64,000 nt of DNA from Xylophilus sp042867185 (GTDB lineage: Bacteria; Pseudomonadota; Gammaproteobacteria; Burkholderiales; Burkholderiaceae_C), in contig JBHZQV010000001.1 in NCBI GenBank assembly GCA_042867185.1, positions 248,001 through 312,000 of the forward strand, written 5' to 3'. Positions within the stretch are counted from its first letter, which is position 1; each line of letters opens with the position of its first letter. The notes under the pieces were generated by a model. That model searched no databases. It was not told the DNA's origin and saw only the letters and a program-made list of their open reading frames with translations. The position numbers were made by a program, and so were the translations under genes. Positions 7,823-15,945 of the stretch are shown here, piece by piece.

Positions 7823-8674
7823 TCATTTTTCGGTGTCTACCAGGCCCTTGACGAACCATTTCTGCATGAGGATCACCACCAGCGCGGGCGGCAGCATCGC
7901 GAGCAATGCGGTCGCCATCACGATGTTCCATTCGTTCTGGCCGTCGCCGCCGGCGATCATCCGCTTGATGCCGATCACCACCGGGTACATGTCCTCGGTG
8001 GTGGTGGCCAGCAGCGGCCAGAGGTACTGGTTCCAGCCGTAGATGAACTGGATCACGAACAGCGCCGCGACCGACGTCTTCGACAGCGGCACCAGCACGT
8101 CCTTGAAGAAGCGCATCGGCCCGGCGCCGTCCATGCGGGCGGCTTCCACCAGCTCGTCGGGCACCGTCAGGAAGAACTGCCTGAACAGGAAGGTGGCGGT
8201 GGCCGAGGCGATCAGCGGCACGGTGAGGCCGGCGTAGGTGTTGAGCATGCCCAGGTCCGACACCACCTGGTAGGTGGGCCCGATCCGCACCTCGACCGGC
8301 AGCATCAGGGTGACGAAGATCATCCAGAAGCAGAGCTGCTTGAACGGGAACCTGAAATACACCACCGCGAAGGCGGAGAGCAGCGAGATCGCGATCTTGC
8401 CGATGGTGATGACCAGTGCCGAGACCAGGCTGACCCACATCATGCGGGCCACCGGCGCGGTGGAGCCGGCGCCGCTGCCGCCGCCGAAGAGCGCCGCCTT
8501 GTAGGTCTCCCAGAAGTGGGTGCCCGGCAGCAGCGGCATCGGTGCCTGCACGATCTCCTGCGCCGAATGGGTGGAGGCGACGAAGGCCAGGTAGAGCGGG
8601 AAGGCGACGATGAGGACGCCCAGGATCATCACCACGTGGGCGAGGACGCCGAGGGTGGGGCTGCGTTCGACCAT
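7823..8674 (-). CDS. ugpE: sn-glycerol-3-phosphate ABC transporter, permease UgpE
   Basis: A 283-residue inner-membrane permease with six predicted transmembrane segments, the first near residues 9-31. The cytoplasmic EAA loop is present (ELVEAARMDGAGPMRFFKDV), the docking site for UgpC. The ATG overlaps the ugpA stop codon (TGATG), so the two permeases are probably translationally coupled. The C-terminus is QKWFVKGLVDTEK, close to the usual family end (FVKGLT.GAVK). It forms the translocation channel together with UgpA. Confidence 0.95.
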   Translation of the reverse strand: MVERSPTLGVLAHVVMILGVLIVAFPLYLAFVASTHSAQEIVQAPMPLLPGTHFWETYKAALFGGGSGAGSTAPVARMMWVSLVSALVITIGKIAISLLSAFAVVYFRFPFKQLCFWMIFVTLMLPVEVRIGPTYQVVSDLGMLNTYAGLTVPLIASATATFLFRQFFLTVPDELVEAARMDGAGPMRFFKDVLVPLSKTSVAALFVIQFIYGWNQYLWPLLATTTEDMYPVVIGIKRMIAGGDGQNEWNIVMATALLAMLPPALVVILMQKWFVKGLVDTEK

Positions 8675-9555
8675 CAGTAGTTCACCTTCTTCTCGACATA
8701 ACGGAACTGCACCACCGTCAGCACGACGACGATCAGCATCAGCACCACCGACTGCGCGGCCGAGCCGCCCAGGTCCATCGCCTTGAAGCCGTCGTAGTAG
8801 ACCTTGTAGACCAGGATCGCGGTGTCCTTGCCCGGGCCGCCCTGGGTGGCGGCGTCGACGATCGCGAAGGTGTCGAAGAAGGCGTAGACCACGTTGATCA
8901 CCAGCAGGAAGAAGGTGGTGGGCGAGAGCAGCGGGAACTGGATCGACCAGAACCGGCGCCACGGGCCGGCCCCGTCGATCGCGGCGGCCTCGATCAGCGA
9001 CTTGGGAATCGACTGCAGGCCCGCCAGGAAGAACAGGAAGTTGTAGGAGATCTGCTTCCACACCGCGGCCATGACGATCAGCGTCATCGCGTGGGTGCCG
9101 TTGAGCAGGTGGTTCCAGTCGATCCCGATGTGGCCCAGCGCGTAGGCCACCACGCCCAGCGAGGGCGAGAACATGAAGACCCACAGCACCGCGGCGACGG
9201 CCGGCGCGACCGCGTACGGCAGGATCAGCAGGGTGCGGTAGAACATCGCGCCGCGGATGATGCGGTCGGCGAAGATCGCCAGCATCAGCGACAGCGCCAG
9301 ACCGATGCCGGCCACCAGCACCGAGAACAGCGCGGTGGTCTTGAACGATTCGACATAAGTCGAGTCGGCGAACAGCTGGCGGAAGTTGTCGAGGCCCACC
9401 CACTCGGTGGACATGCCGAACGCGTCCTGCGACTGCAGCGACTGCAGCAGCGCCTTGCCCGCAGGCCAGAAGAAGAAGACGCAGATGATCGCCATCTGCG
9501 GCGCCAGCAGCGCCCAGGGCAACCACGGCGATCGGAACAGAACACGTTTTTCCAT
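8674..9555 (-). CDS. ugpA: sn-glycerol-3-phosphate ABC transporter, permease UgpA
   Basis: A 293-residue permease with six transmembrane segments. The N-terminal MEKRVLFRSPWLPWALLAPQ is the conserved UgpA start, so the ATG at 9555 is preferred over an in-frame upstream start at 9609. The EAA loop appears as LIEAAAIDGAGPWRRFWSIQ. It heterodimerises with UgpE. The gap to ugpB upstream is 195 nt and holds a hairpin repeat that may attenuate read-through from the highly needed binding protein into the permeases. Confidence 0.95.
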   Translation of the reverse strand: MEKRVLFRSPWLPWALLAPQMAIICVFFFWPAGKALLQSLQSQDAFGMSTEWVGLDNFRQLFADSTYVESFKTTALFSVLVAGIGLALSLMLAIFADRIIRGAMFYRTLLILPYAVAPAVAAVLWVFMFSPSLGVVAYALGHIGIDWNHLLNGTHAMTLIVMAAVWKQISYNFLFFLAGLQSIPKSLIEAAAIDGAGPWRRFWSIQFPLLSPTTFFLLVINVVYAFFDTFAIVDAATQGGPGKDTAILVYKVYYDGFKAMDLGGSAAQSVVLMLIVVVLTVVQFRYVEKKVNY

Positions 9556-9664
9556 GGCATTCAAAGTGAAAGCCGCCGCACCCGGTAGGCGCGGCGGCAA
9601 AGTACGCAAGGCTTCGGAAGGGCCCCTCGCCCGAAATCAGCCACGGCCCGAAAACCAGCAGGGC

Positions 9665-9750
9665 GCCCGTGGACCAGGCTTTGCCTGGCCACCGGGTGCG
9701 CCCCCCTTCGCGCAGCAGAAGGGGGGAGGCGGCACAGCCGCCCGGGGGGA
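9665..9750 (-). repeat. GC-rich hairpin repeat abutting the ugpB stop codon (copy 3)
   Basis: This block ends at the ugpB TGA (9751-9753). It contains CCAGGCTTTGCCTGG, then a CCCCCCTT...AAGGGGGG hairpin with a short GCGCAGC-type loop, then GGCGGCACAGCCGCC. It closely resembles the block at 53423-53519 and shares its layout with the copies at 7741 and 45711. Placed between ugpB and ugpA, it could stabilise the upstream ugpB message, as REP elements do between malE and malF in enterobacteria (inference). Confidence 0.75.
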
Positions 9751-11061
9751 TCAGCTCTTGTTCGCTTTTTGGAAGCGTTCGAGTTGTTCATTGCCACGCT
9801 TGACGATCGCGTCCAGCGCTTCCTTGGCGGTCTTCTTGCCGTTCCAGACCTGCTCGAGCTCTTCGTCCTCGATCGCGCGGATCTGGACATAGTTGCCCAG
9901 GCGGATGCCGCGGCTCTTGTCGGTCACCTTGCGGATCATCTGCGTCACGGCCACGTCGGTTCCGGGGTTCTGCTTGTAGAAGCCCGACTCTTCGGTGAGC
10001 TTGTAGGCCGCGGTGGTGATCGGCAGGTAGCCGGTCCGCTTGTGGCTGGCCGACTGCACTTCGGGTGTGGAGATGAACGAGAAGAACTCGGCGATGCCCT
10101 TGTACTCCTCGGCCTTCTTGCCCGACATGACCCAGAGGCTGGCGCCGCCGATCACGGTGTTCTGCGGCGCGCCTTCGACGTCGGGGTAGTAGGGCAGCGG
10201 TGCCAGGCCGTAGGCGAACTTGGCGTTCTTGGCCACGTTGCCGTAGAAGCCCGACGAGGTGGCGATCATGGCGCACTCGCCCGAGACGAAGCTGGCCTCG
10301 GGGACGTTGCTGCGACCCTTGTAGATGAACAGGCCCTGCTTGACCATGTTGGCCAGGTTCTCGATGTGGCGCAGGTGCAGCGGCGAGTCCACCTTCAGGC
10401 GGGTGTCCAGGCCCTGCAGGCCGTTCGACTTGCTGGAGAACTCGACGTTGTGCCAGGCGGAGAAGCTCTCCAGCTGGGTCCAGTTCTGCCAGGCGGTGGT
10501 GAACGGGCACTTGTTGCCCGACGCCTTCAGCTTGGCGGCCGCGGCGACCACCTCGGGCCAGGTGGCGGGCGCCTTGTCGGTCGGCAGGCCGGCCGCCTTG
10601 AAGGCGTCCTTGTTGAAGTAGAAGATGGTGGTGGAGCTGTTGAACGGAAAGCTCAGCATCTGGCCGTTCGGCGCCGTGTAGTAGCCGGACACCGCGGGCA
10701 CGTACGCCGCCGGGTCGAACTTCTTGCCCGCGTCCTGCATCACCTTGGTGATCGGCACCGCGACGCCCTTGCTGGCCATCATCGTGGCGGTGCCCACTTC
10801 GAACACCTGCAGGATGTGCGGTGCGTTGCCGGCACGGAATGCGGCCACGGCGGCGGTCATCGACTCGTCGTAGGTGCCCTTGTACGTCGGCAGGATCTTG
10901 TAGTCTTTCTGGCTTTCATTGAACTGGCGTGCCAGGTCGTTGACCCATTCGCCGTTGACCGCTGTCATCGAGTGCCACCACTGGATCTCGGTCTGGGCGA
11001 CGGCCGGAATGGCCACGGTCGCGCCGAATGCAGCCGCCAAGGCGAGGCGTGCAAATTTCAT
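9751..11061 (-). CDS. ugpB: sn-glycerol-3-phosphate ABC transporter, periplasmic binding protein
   Basis: A 436-residue extracellular solute-binding protein of family 1. The signal peptide is clear (KFARLALAAAFGATVAIPAVAQ, cleavage after AVA-Q), and the mature protein starts TEIQWWHSMTAVNGEWV as in UgpB. The C-terminus is rich in charged helices. An AGGAG site precedes the start. It delivers glycerol-3-phosphate or glycerophosphodiesters to UgpAE in the periplasm. It is first in the operon and is preceded by a probable PhoB-binding array, matching the known phosphate control of ugp in E. coli. Confidence 0.96.
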   Translation of the reverse strand: MKFARLALAAAFGATVAIPAVAQTEIQWWHSMTAVNGEWVNDLARQFNESQKDYKILPTYKGTYDESMTAAVAAFRAGNAPHILQVFEVGTATMMASKGVAVPITKVMQDAGKKFDPAAYVPAVSGYYTAPNGQMLSFPFNSSTTIFYFNKDAFKAAGLPTDKAPATWPEVVAAAAKLKASGNKCPFTTAWQNWTQLESFSAWHNVEFSSKSNGLQGLDTRLKVDSPLHLRHIENLANMVKQGLFIYKGRSNVPEASFVSGECAMIATSSGFYGNVAKNAKFAYGLAPLPYYPDVEGAPQNTVIGGASLWVMSGKKAEEYKGIAEFFSFISTPEVQSASHKRTGYLPITTAAYKLTEESGFYKQNPGTDVAVTQMIRKVTDKSRGIRLGNYVQIRAIEDEELEQVWNGKKTAKEALDAIVKRGNEQLERFQKANKS

Positions 11062-11116
11062 GAATAACTCCTGGAAGAAAATAGGGACGAGCAGGGCGGC
11101 ATGCTCGTCGCCGCAT

Positions 11117-11145
11117 GTGACATCTGTGTGTCAATTTGATGACAA
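11117..11145 (-). promoter_or_regulatory. Pho-box-like array upstream of ugpB
   Basis: On the minus strand three 7-nt units follow each other with exactly 4-nt spacers, giving an 11-nt period: TTGTCAT (11139-11145), TTGACAC (11128-11134) and ATGTCAC (11117-11123). The E. coli Pho box is two CTGTCAY-like units with the same 11-nt period, so each unit here has one or two mismatches. The array lies 56 nt upstream of the ugpB start. A perfect 8-bp inverted repeat in the leader follows (GACGAGCA at 11086-11093 with TGCTCGTC at 11102-11109). Confidence 0.65.
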
Positions 11146-11328
11146 ATATAACCGGGCCGGAAGCGGGGAAACCCTTTCGGTCCGATGCGGCGGGGCGGTG
11201 GGCCCGGCGGCCGCGATGTCCGCCCCTGCCGTCGCTGCGGACAAGGGGCCGGTGCAGGCTTGCTGCAACGCACCATGCTAGCATTTGAACCCGCCCTCAG
11301 ACCGAACCGGGACCCGCTCCCGCGCGCC

Positions 11329-12558
11329 ATGACCAAGACCTCCCTGGACAAAAGCAAGATCAAATTCCTGTTGCTCGAGGGCATCCATCCGTCCGCGGTC
11401 GAGGTGCTGCAGCAGGCGGGCTACACCAACATCGAATCGCTGCCCGGCGCCCTGAGCGACGCCGAGCTGAAGGCCAAGATCGCCGACGTGCACTTCCTCG
11501 GCATCCGCTCGCGCACCCAGCTCACGGCCGAGGTCTTCGCCGAGGCGCACAAGCTCAACGCGGTGGGGTGTTTCTGCATCGGCACCAACCAGGTCGACCT
11601 GGACGCGGCGCTCGAGCGCGGCATCACCGTCTTCAACGCGCCGTATTCCAACACCCGCTCGGTGGCCGAGCTGGTGCTAGCCGAGGCGATCCTGCTGCTG
11701 CGCGGCGTGCCCGAGAAGAGCGCGGTGGCGCACCGCGGCGGCTGGCTCAAGTCGGCCGACAACTCCTACGAGATCCGCGGCAAGACGCTGGGCATCGTCG
11801 GCTACGGCTCGATCGGCACCCAGCTGTCGGTGCTGGCCGAGGGCCTGGGCATGCAGGTCGCGTTCTACGACACGGTGACCAAGCTGCCGCTGGGCAACGC
11901 CCGCCAGGTGCCGACGCTGCACGGCCTGCTGGGCCAGGCCGACATCGTCAGCCTGCACGTGCCCGAGACGCCCGAGACGCAGTGGATGATCGGCGCCGCC
12001 GAGATCGCCGCGATGAAGCCCGGCGCGATCCTGATCAACGCCGCCCGCGGCACGGTCGTCGAGATCGAGGCGCTGGCCGAGGCGCTCAAGGCCCGCAAGC
12101 TGCTGGGCGCGGCGATCGACGTGTTCCCGGTCGAGCCGCGCAGCAACAAGGACGAGTTCCAGTCGCCCCTGCGCGGCCTCGACAACGTGATCCTCACGCC
12201 CCACGTCGGCGGCTCCACCATGGAGGCACAGGCCAACATCGGCCTGGAAGTGGCCGAGAAGCTGGTGCGCTACAGCGACACCGGCGCCACCACCTCGTCG
12301 GTGAATTTCCCCGCGGTGGCGCTGCCCACCCACGCCGGCAAGCACCGGCTGCTGCACATCCACCGCAACGTGCCGGGCGTGCTGTCGCAGATCAACACCA
12401 TCTTCTCCGACAACCAGATCAACATCGCCGCGCAGTTCCTGCAGACCAACGCCAAGATCGGCTACGTGGTGATCGACGTCGACGCCGCCTCGTCCGACCT
12501 GGCGCAGCGCAAGCTGGGCGAGGTGCCGGGCACGCTGCGCAGCCGCGTCCTGTTCTGA
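11329..12558 (+). CDS. serA: D-3-phosphoglycerate dehydrogenase
   Basis: A 409-residue enzyme of the E. coli SerA type, catalysing the first committed step of serine synthesis (3-phosphoglycerate to 3-phosphohydroxypyruvate with NAD). The NAD loop is GIVGYGSIG; the catalytic Arg lies in NAARGTVVE and the catalytic His in TPHVGGSTMEAQ. A C-terminal ACT domain (from about HRLLHIHRNVPGVL) is the usual serine feedback site. The start at ATG 11329 gives the family N-terminus SLDKSKIKFLLLEGIHPSA. It is divergent from ugpB, and a strong terminator follows at 12584. Confidence 0.95.
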   Translation: MTKTSLDKSKIKFLLLEGIHPSAVEVLQQAGYTNIESLPGALSDAELKAKIADVHFLGIRSRTQLTAEVFAEAHKLNAVGCFCIGTNQVDLDAALERGITVFNAPYSNTRSVAELVLAEAILLLRGVPEKSAVAHRGGWLKSADNSYEIRGKTLGIVGYGSIGTQLSVLAEGLGMQVAFYDTVTKLPLGNARQVPTLHGLLGQADIVSLHVPETPETQWMIGAAEIAAMKPGAILINAARGTVVEIEALAEALKARKLLGAAIDVFPVEPRSNKDEFQSPLRGLDNVILTPHVGGSTMEAQANIGLEVAEKLVRYSDTGATTSSVNFPAVALPTHAGKHRLLHIHRNVPGVLSQINTIFSDNQINIAAQFLQTNAKIGYVVIDVDAASSDLAQRKLGEVPGTLRSRVLF

Positions 12559-12583
12559 TAGCCTGCGCGGCTTACGAACCCCT

Positions 12584-12611
12584 GCGGGCGCTTTGGCGCC
12601 CGCTTTTCTTT
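12584..12611 (+). terminator. Rho-independent terminator of serA
   Basis: A perfect 8-bp stem GCGGGCGC / GCGCCCGC with a TTTG loop, followed directly by TTTTCTTT. It begins 25 nt after the serA stop codon and ends before the histidine kinase gene. Confidence 0.85.
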
Positions 12612-12634
12612 CAGGCGGTCCTCCGCGCCCCACC

Positions 12635-15562
12635 ATGCACACCTCCAGCATCCAGAAAAGAATCCTCCTGATCGTTCTGCTCGGCATGCTGGTCGCCACC
12701 GCGGCGCTGGCCTTCCTGACCGGGCAGGTGCTGTGGAGCGGCACACGCGACATGCTGTTGCGCGAGCAACAGGGGTCGGTACAGTCGATCGTGCGGCGAC
12801 TGCACAACGAACTGGGCGCCCGCGCGACCGCGCTGGAAGGCCTGGCGCCGCAGCTGCAGGACGACGGTGTGCTGCTGCCGAACGACCGGCTCCAGGCCCT
12901 GCTGCGCAACCGCAACACCCTCAACCAGCTCTTCCGGGGCGGTGTGCTGGTGCTCGACGGCCAGGGCGTGGGCGTGGCCGAGACCCTGTCGGTGCCGGGC
13001 CGGCTCGGCCGCTCGTACATCGATTTTCCGGTCGTCGCCGAAGCCCTGGCCAGCGGTCGGCCGGTGCTCGGGCGGCCGATGCTGGGCCGGGCGCTCAAGG
13101 TGCCGCAGATCGCGATGGTGCAGCCGCTGCGGGGCGCGGGCGGGCGGACGATCGCCCTGGTGGTCGGCATCCTGCAACTGTCGGAGGGCAGCCTGTTCGA
13201 CCGGGTCGAGAGCGAGATGATCGACGGCACCGGCGCGCTGACGATCATCGACCCGGCGGCGCAGATCTACGTCACCGCCACCGGCCGTGCGCAGGCGCTC
13301 CAGCCGCTGCCCGCCGCGGGCGCCAGCCCGTTGCTCGACGCGGTGCGCGGCGGCAGCATCCTCGGCAGCGCCACCGATGCGCAGGGGCAGCGCCTGCTGT
13401 ACGCGGCCGACACGCTGTCCGAGACCGGCTGGCTGCTGGTGCAGACCCAGTCGCAGGACGAGGCGTTCGCGCCGATCCGCCGGCTGATGGCCCAGTGCCT
13501 GGCCATGATCGTGCTGCTGATGGCCGTCGTCGCGGCGGCCGTGTGGTGGCTGCTGCGGCGCACCCTGGCGCCGCTGGGCATCGCGGCGACGACGATCAAC
13601 GACATGGCCGAGGGCCGCACCGCCGTGCGCACGCTGAAGGTGTGGCGCAACGACGAGGTCGGCCAGCTCTCGGCCGCCTTCAACCGCCTGCTGGCGCTGC
13701 GCGACGAGCAGGACCGCCAGCTGCAGCGCGAGCGCGATTTCCTGCAGCGCCAGTTCCAGCAGTCGTCCGACGGCATCGTGCTGATGGAGCCGGTGACCTG
13801 GCGCATCACCGACGCCAATGCCCGGGTGGCCGCCATCACCGGCCATGCGCTGGCCGATGCGATCGGCCGCAGCCTGCCCGACCTGCTGGGCGACCCCGAC
13901 GGCGGCCTGGCCCGGCAGCTGGCCGCGGCCACCGACAGCGCGGCCGACAGCGCCCACGAGCGGGGTGCCGAGCACCGCGACGGGCATGCGCTGGAACTCG
14001 AGGTGACCGCCACCCGGGTGACGGTGGGCGACGCGCAGAAGATCATGGTGAATCTGCGCGACATCACCGAGCGCAAGCGCAGCGAGCGGATGAAGAGCGA
14101 GTTCGTCTCCACCGTCAGCCACGAGCTGCGCACGCCGCTCACCTCGATCGCCGGCTCGCTCGGCCTGGTCAACGGCGGCGCGCTCGGCGAGGTGCCGCCG
14201 ATGATGCGGCAGATGCTCTCGATCGCGCACCAGAACAGCAACCGGCTGAGCCTGCTGATCAACGACCTGCTCGACATGGACAAACTGGTGGCCGGCCAGA
14301 TGACGCTCGACCTGCGCGAGCAGCCGCTGCGGCCGGTGCTGGAAGAAGCGGTCGCGGCCAACCAGTCGTATGCCCAGCAGCACGGCGTGCGTTTCGAACT
14401 GGTCTGCGAAACCGACGCGCCGGTGCGGATCGACGCGATGCGGCTGCAGCAGGTGCTGGCCAACTTCATCTCCAACGCCGCCAAGTTCTCGCCCGCGGGC
14501 GCCGTCGTCGACGTGGTCGCGCAGCAGCGCGGCCCGGTGGTGCGGGTCAGCGTCCACGACCGGGGGCCGGGCATTCCGGCGGCGTTCCGCTCGCGCATCT
14601 TCCAGAAGTTCGCGCAGGCCGATGCGTCCGACACGCGGCAGAAGGGCGGCACCGGCCTGGGGCTGGCGATCACCAAGGAACTGGTCGAGCGCATGGCCGG
14701 CCAGGTGGGCTTCGAGTCGGTCGAAGGACAGGGTTCGGTCTTCTGGTTCGAGCTGCCGGTGGTCGATGCGGCCGCCGATGCGCGGGTGGCCGCCGACGCG
14801 ATGCCCGGCAACGGCCTGAAATTGCTGGTGGTGGAGGACGAACCCGACATCGCCCACCTGCTCAAGGTGATGCTGGGCCGGGCCGGCTACCGGGTGGAGC
14901 TGGCGCACACCGCCCAGCAGGCGCGCGAGAAGGCGCTGGCCGGCGGCTTCGCGGCGATGACGCTCGACCTGCGCCTGCCCGACGGCAACGGCGCCGAGCT
15001 GGTGCGCGAGTTGCGGGCCGATCCGCGCACCGCCGACCTGCCGGTGGTGGTGATCTCGGCCGCGAGCGATGCGGGCCGGCTGGCGCTCAGCGGCAGCTTC
15101 AGCGCGATCGACTGGCTCGACAAGCCGATCGACGAGCGCCACCTGCTCTCCGCGCTGCGCCATGTGATGCGCCCCGGCGCCGAGGGCAAGCCGCGGGTGC
15201 TGCACGTCGAGGACGATGCCGACCTGCGCCAGGTGATCGCCGGCCAGGGCGCGGCGCTGGCCGATTTCGACGGCGCCAACACCCTGGCCGAGGCGCGGGG
15301 CCTGCTGGCGCAGGGCAGCTACGATCTGGTGCTGCTCGACCTGGGCCTGCCCGACGGCAACGGCTGGGATCTGCTCGACGAGCTGCACCGCCAGCATCCG
15401 GGCCTGCCGGTGGTGGTCATGTCGGCCAACGAACTCTCCGGCGGCCAGCTGGAACAGGTGCAGGCCGCGCTGGCCAAGTCGCGCACCAGCGAGCAGCGCT
15501 TCCTGTCCGTACTGCAGGGGCTGCTGCCCCGTCACCCCCACAACACAGGAGATTCCCGGTGA
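12635..15562 (+). CDS. Hybrid sensor histidine kinase with two receiver domains
   Basis: A 975-residue inner-membrane hybrid kinase. Transmembrane segment 1 is near residues 9-31, a periplasmic sensor of about 255 residues follows, and transmembrane segment 2 is near 288-307. Then come HAMP, a PAS domain (around 375-480), HisKA with SHELRTPL (phospho-acceptor His496), and an ATPase domain with NAAKFSPAG, DRGPGIP and GGTGLGLAI. Two receiver domains follow, with acceptor Asp778 (LDLRLPDG) and Asp902 (LLDLGLPDG). The start at 12635 puts a short charged stretch before TM1. Its stop overlaps the next gene as GTGA. The stimulus is unknown; I cannot assign the periplasmic fold by eye. Confidence 0.92.
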   Translation: MHTSSIQKRILLIVLLGMLVATAALAFLTGQVLWSGTRDMLLREQQGSVQSIVRRLHNELGARATALEGLAPQLQDDGVLLPNDRLQALLRNRNTLNQLFRGGVLVLDGQGVGVAETLSVPGRLGRSYIDFPVVAEALASGRPVLGRPMLGRALKVPQIAMVQPLRGAGGRTIALVVGILQLSEGSLFDRVESEMIDGTGALTIIDPAAQIYVTATGRAQALQPLPAAGASPLLDAVRGGSILGSATDAQGQRLLYAADTLSETGWLLVQTQSQDEAFAPIRRLMAQCLAMIVLLMAVVAAAVWWLLRRTLAPLGIAATTINDMAEGRTAVRTLKVWRNDEVGQLSAAFNRLLALRDEQDRQLQRERDFLQRQFQQSSDGIVLMEPVTWRITDANARVAAITGHALADAIGRSLPDLLGDPDGGLARQLAAATDSAADSAHERGAEHRDGHALELEVTATRVTVGDAQKIMVNLRDITERKRSERMKSEFVSTVSHELRTPLTSIAGSLGLVNGGALGEVPPMMRQMLSIAHQNSNRLSLLINDLLDMDKLVAGQMTLDLREQPLRPVLEEAVAANQSYAQQHGVRFELVCETDAPVRIDAMRLQQVLANFISNAAKFSPAGAVVDVVAQQRGPVVRVSVHDRGPGIPAAFRSRIFQKFAQADASDTRQKGGTGLGLAITKELVERMAGQVGFESVEGQGSVFWFELPVVDAAADARVAADAMPGNGLKLLVVEDEPDIAHLLKVMLGRAGYRVELAHTAQQAREKALAGGFAAMTLDLRLPDGNGAELVRELRADPRTADLPVVVISAASDAGRLALSGSFSAIDWLDKPIDERHLLSALRHVMRPGAEGKPRVLHVEDDADLRQVIAGQGAALADFDGANTLAEARGLLAQGSYDLVLLDLGLPDGNGWDLLDELHRQHPGLPVVVMSANELSGGQLEQVQAALAKSRTSEQRFLSVLQGLLPRHPHNTGDSR

Positions 15563-15945
15563 GCCCATTGCAACGCGTACTGCATGTCGAGGACGACGCT
15601 TCCATCCAGGCGGTCGCCAAGCTGGCGCTGGAGATCGTGGGCGGGCTGCAGGTCCTGAGCTGTTCGTCGGGGCAGGAGGCGCTCGACCGCGTCGTCGCCT
15701 TCGCGCCCGATTTCATATTGCTCGACGTGATGATGCCGGGCATGGACGGGCCCGAGACCCTGGCGCGCCTCGGCGCCGTGGTGGACCTGTCCCGCATCCC
15801 GGTGGCGTTCATGACCGCCAAGGTGCAGCCGGCCGAAATCGAGCACTACCGCAGCCTGGGCGCCCGGGACGTGATCGTCAAGCCCTTCGATCCGATGCAG
15901 CTGGCGGTGCAGGTCAAGGCCATCTGGGCCGCGGCCCATGGCTGA
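15559..15945 (+). CDS. Single-domain response regulator
   Basis: A 128-residue stand-alone receiver domain without an output domain. The acidic pair is in VEDDAS, the phospho-acceptor is Asp56 (FILLDVMMPGMDG), and the conserved lysine is in DVIVKPFDP. The GTG start at 15559 overlaps the kinase stop codon (GTGA), indicating translational coupling, and the end overlaps the next gene by 8 nt. In such a position a CheY-like protein usually acts as a phosphate shuttle or sink between the kinase and the Hpt protein. Which of these it does is inference. Confidence 0.9.
   Translation: MSPLQRVLHVEDDASIQAVAKLALEIVGGLQVLSCSSGQEALDRVVAFAPDFILLDVMMPGMDGPETLARLGAVVDLSRIPVAFMTAKVQPAEIEHYRSLGARDVIVKPFDPMQLAVQVKAIWAAAHG

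Noticed and set aside
12611..15568. 985-residue open frame opposite the hybrid kinase
   Set aside because: Antisense shadow of a clear multidomain kinase; low-complexity composition and no recognisable domain.
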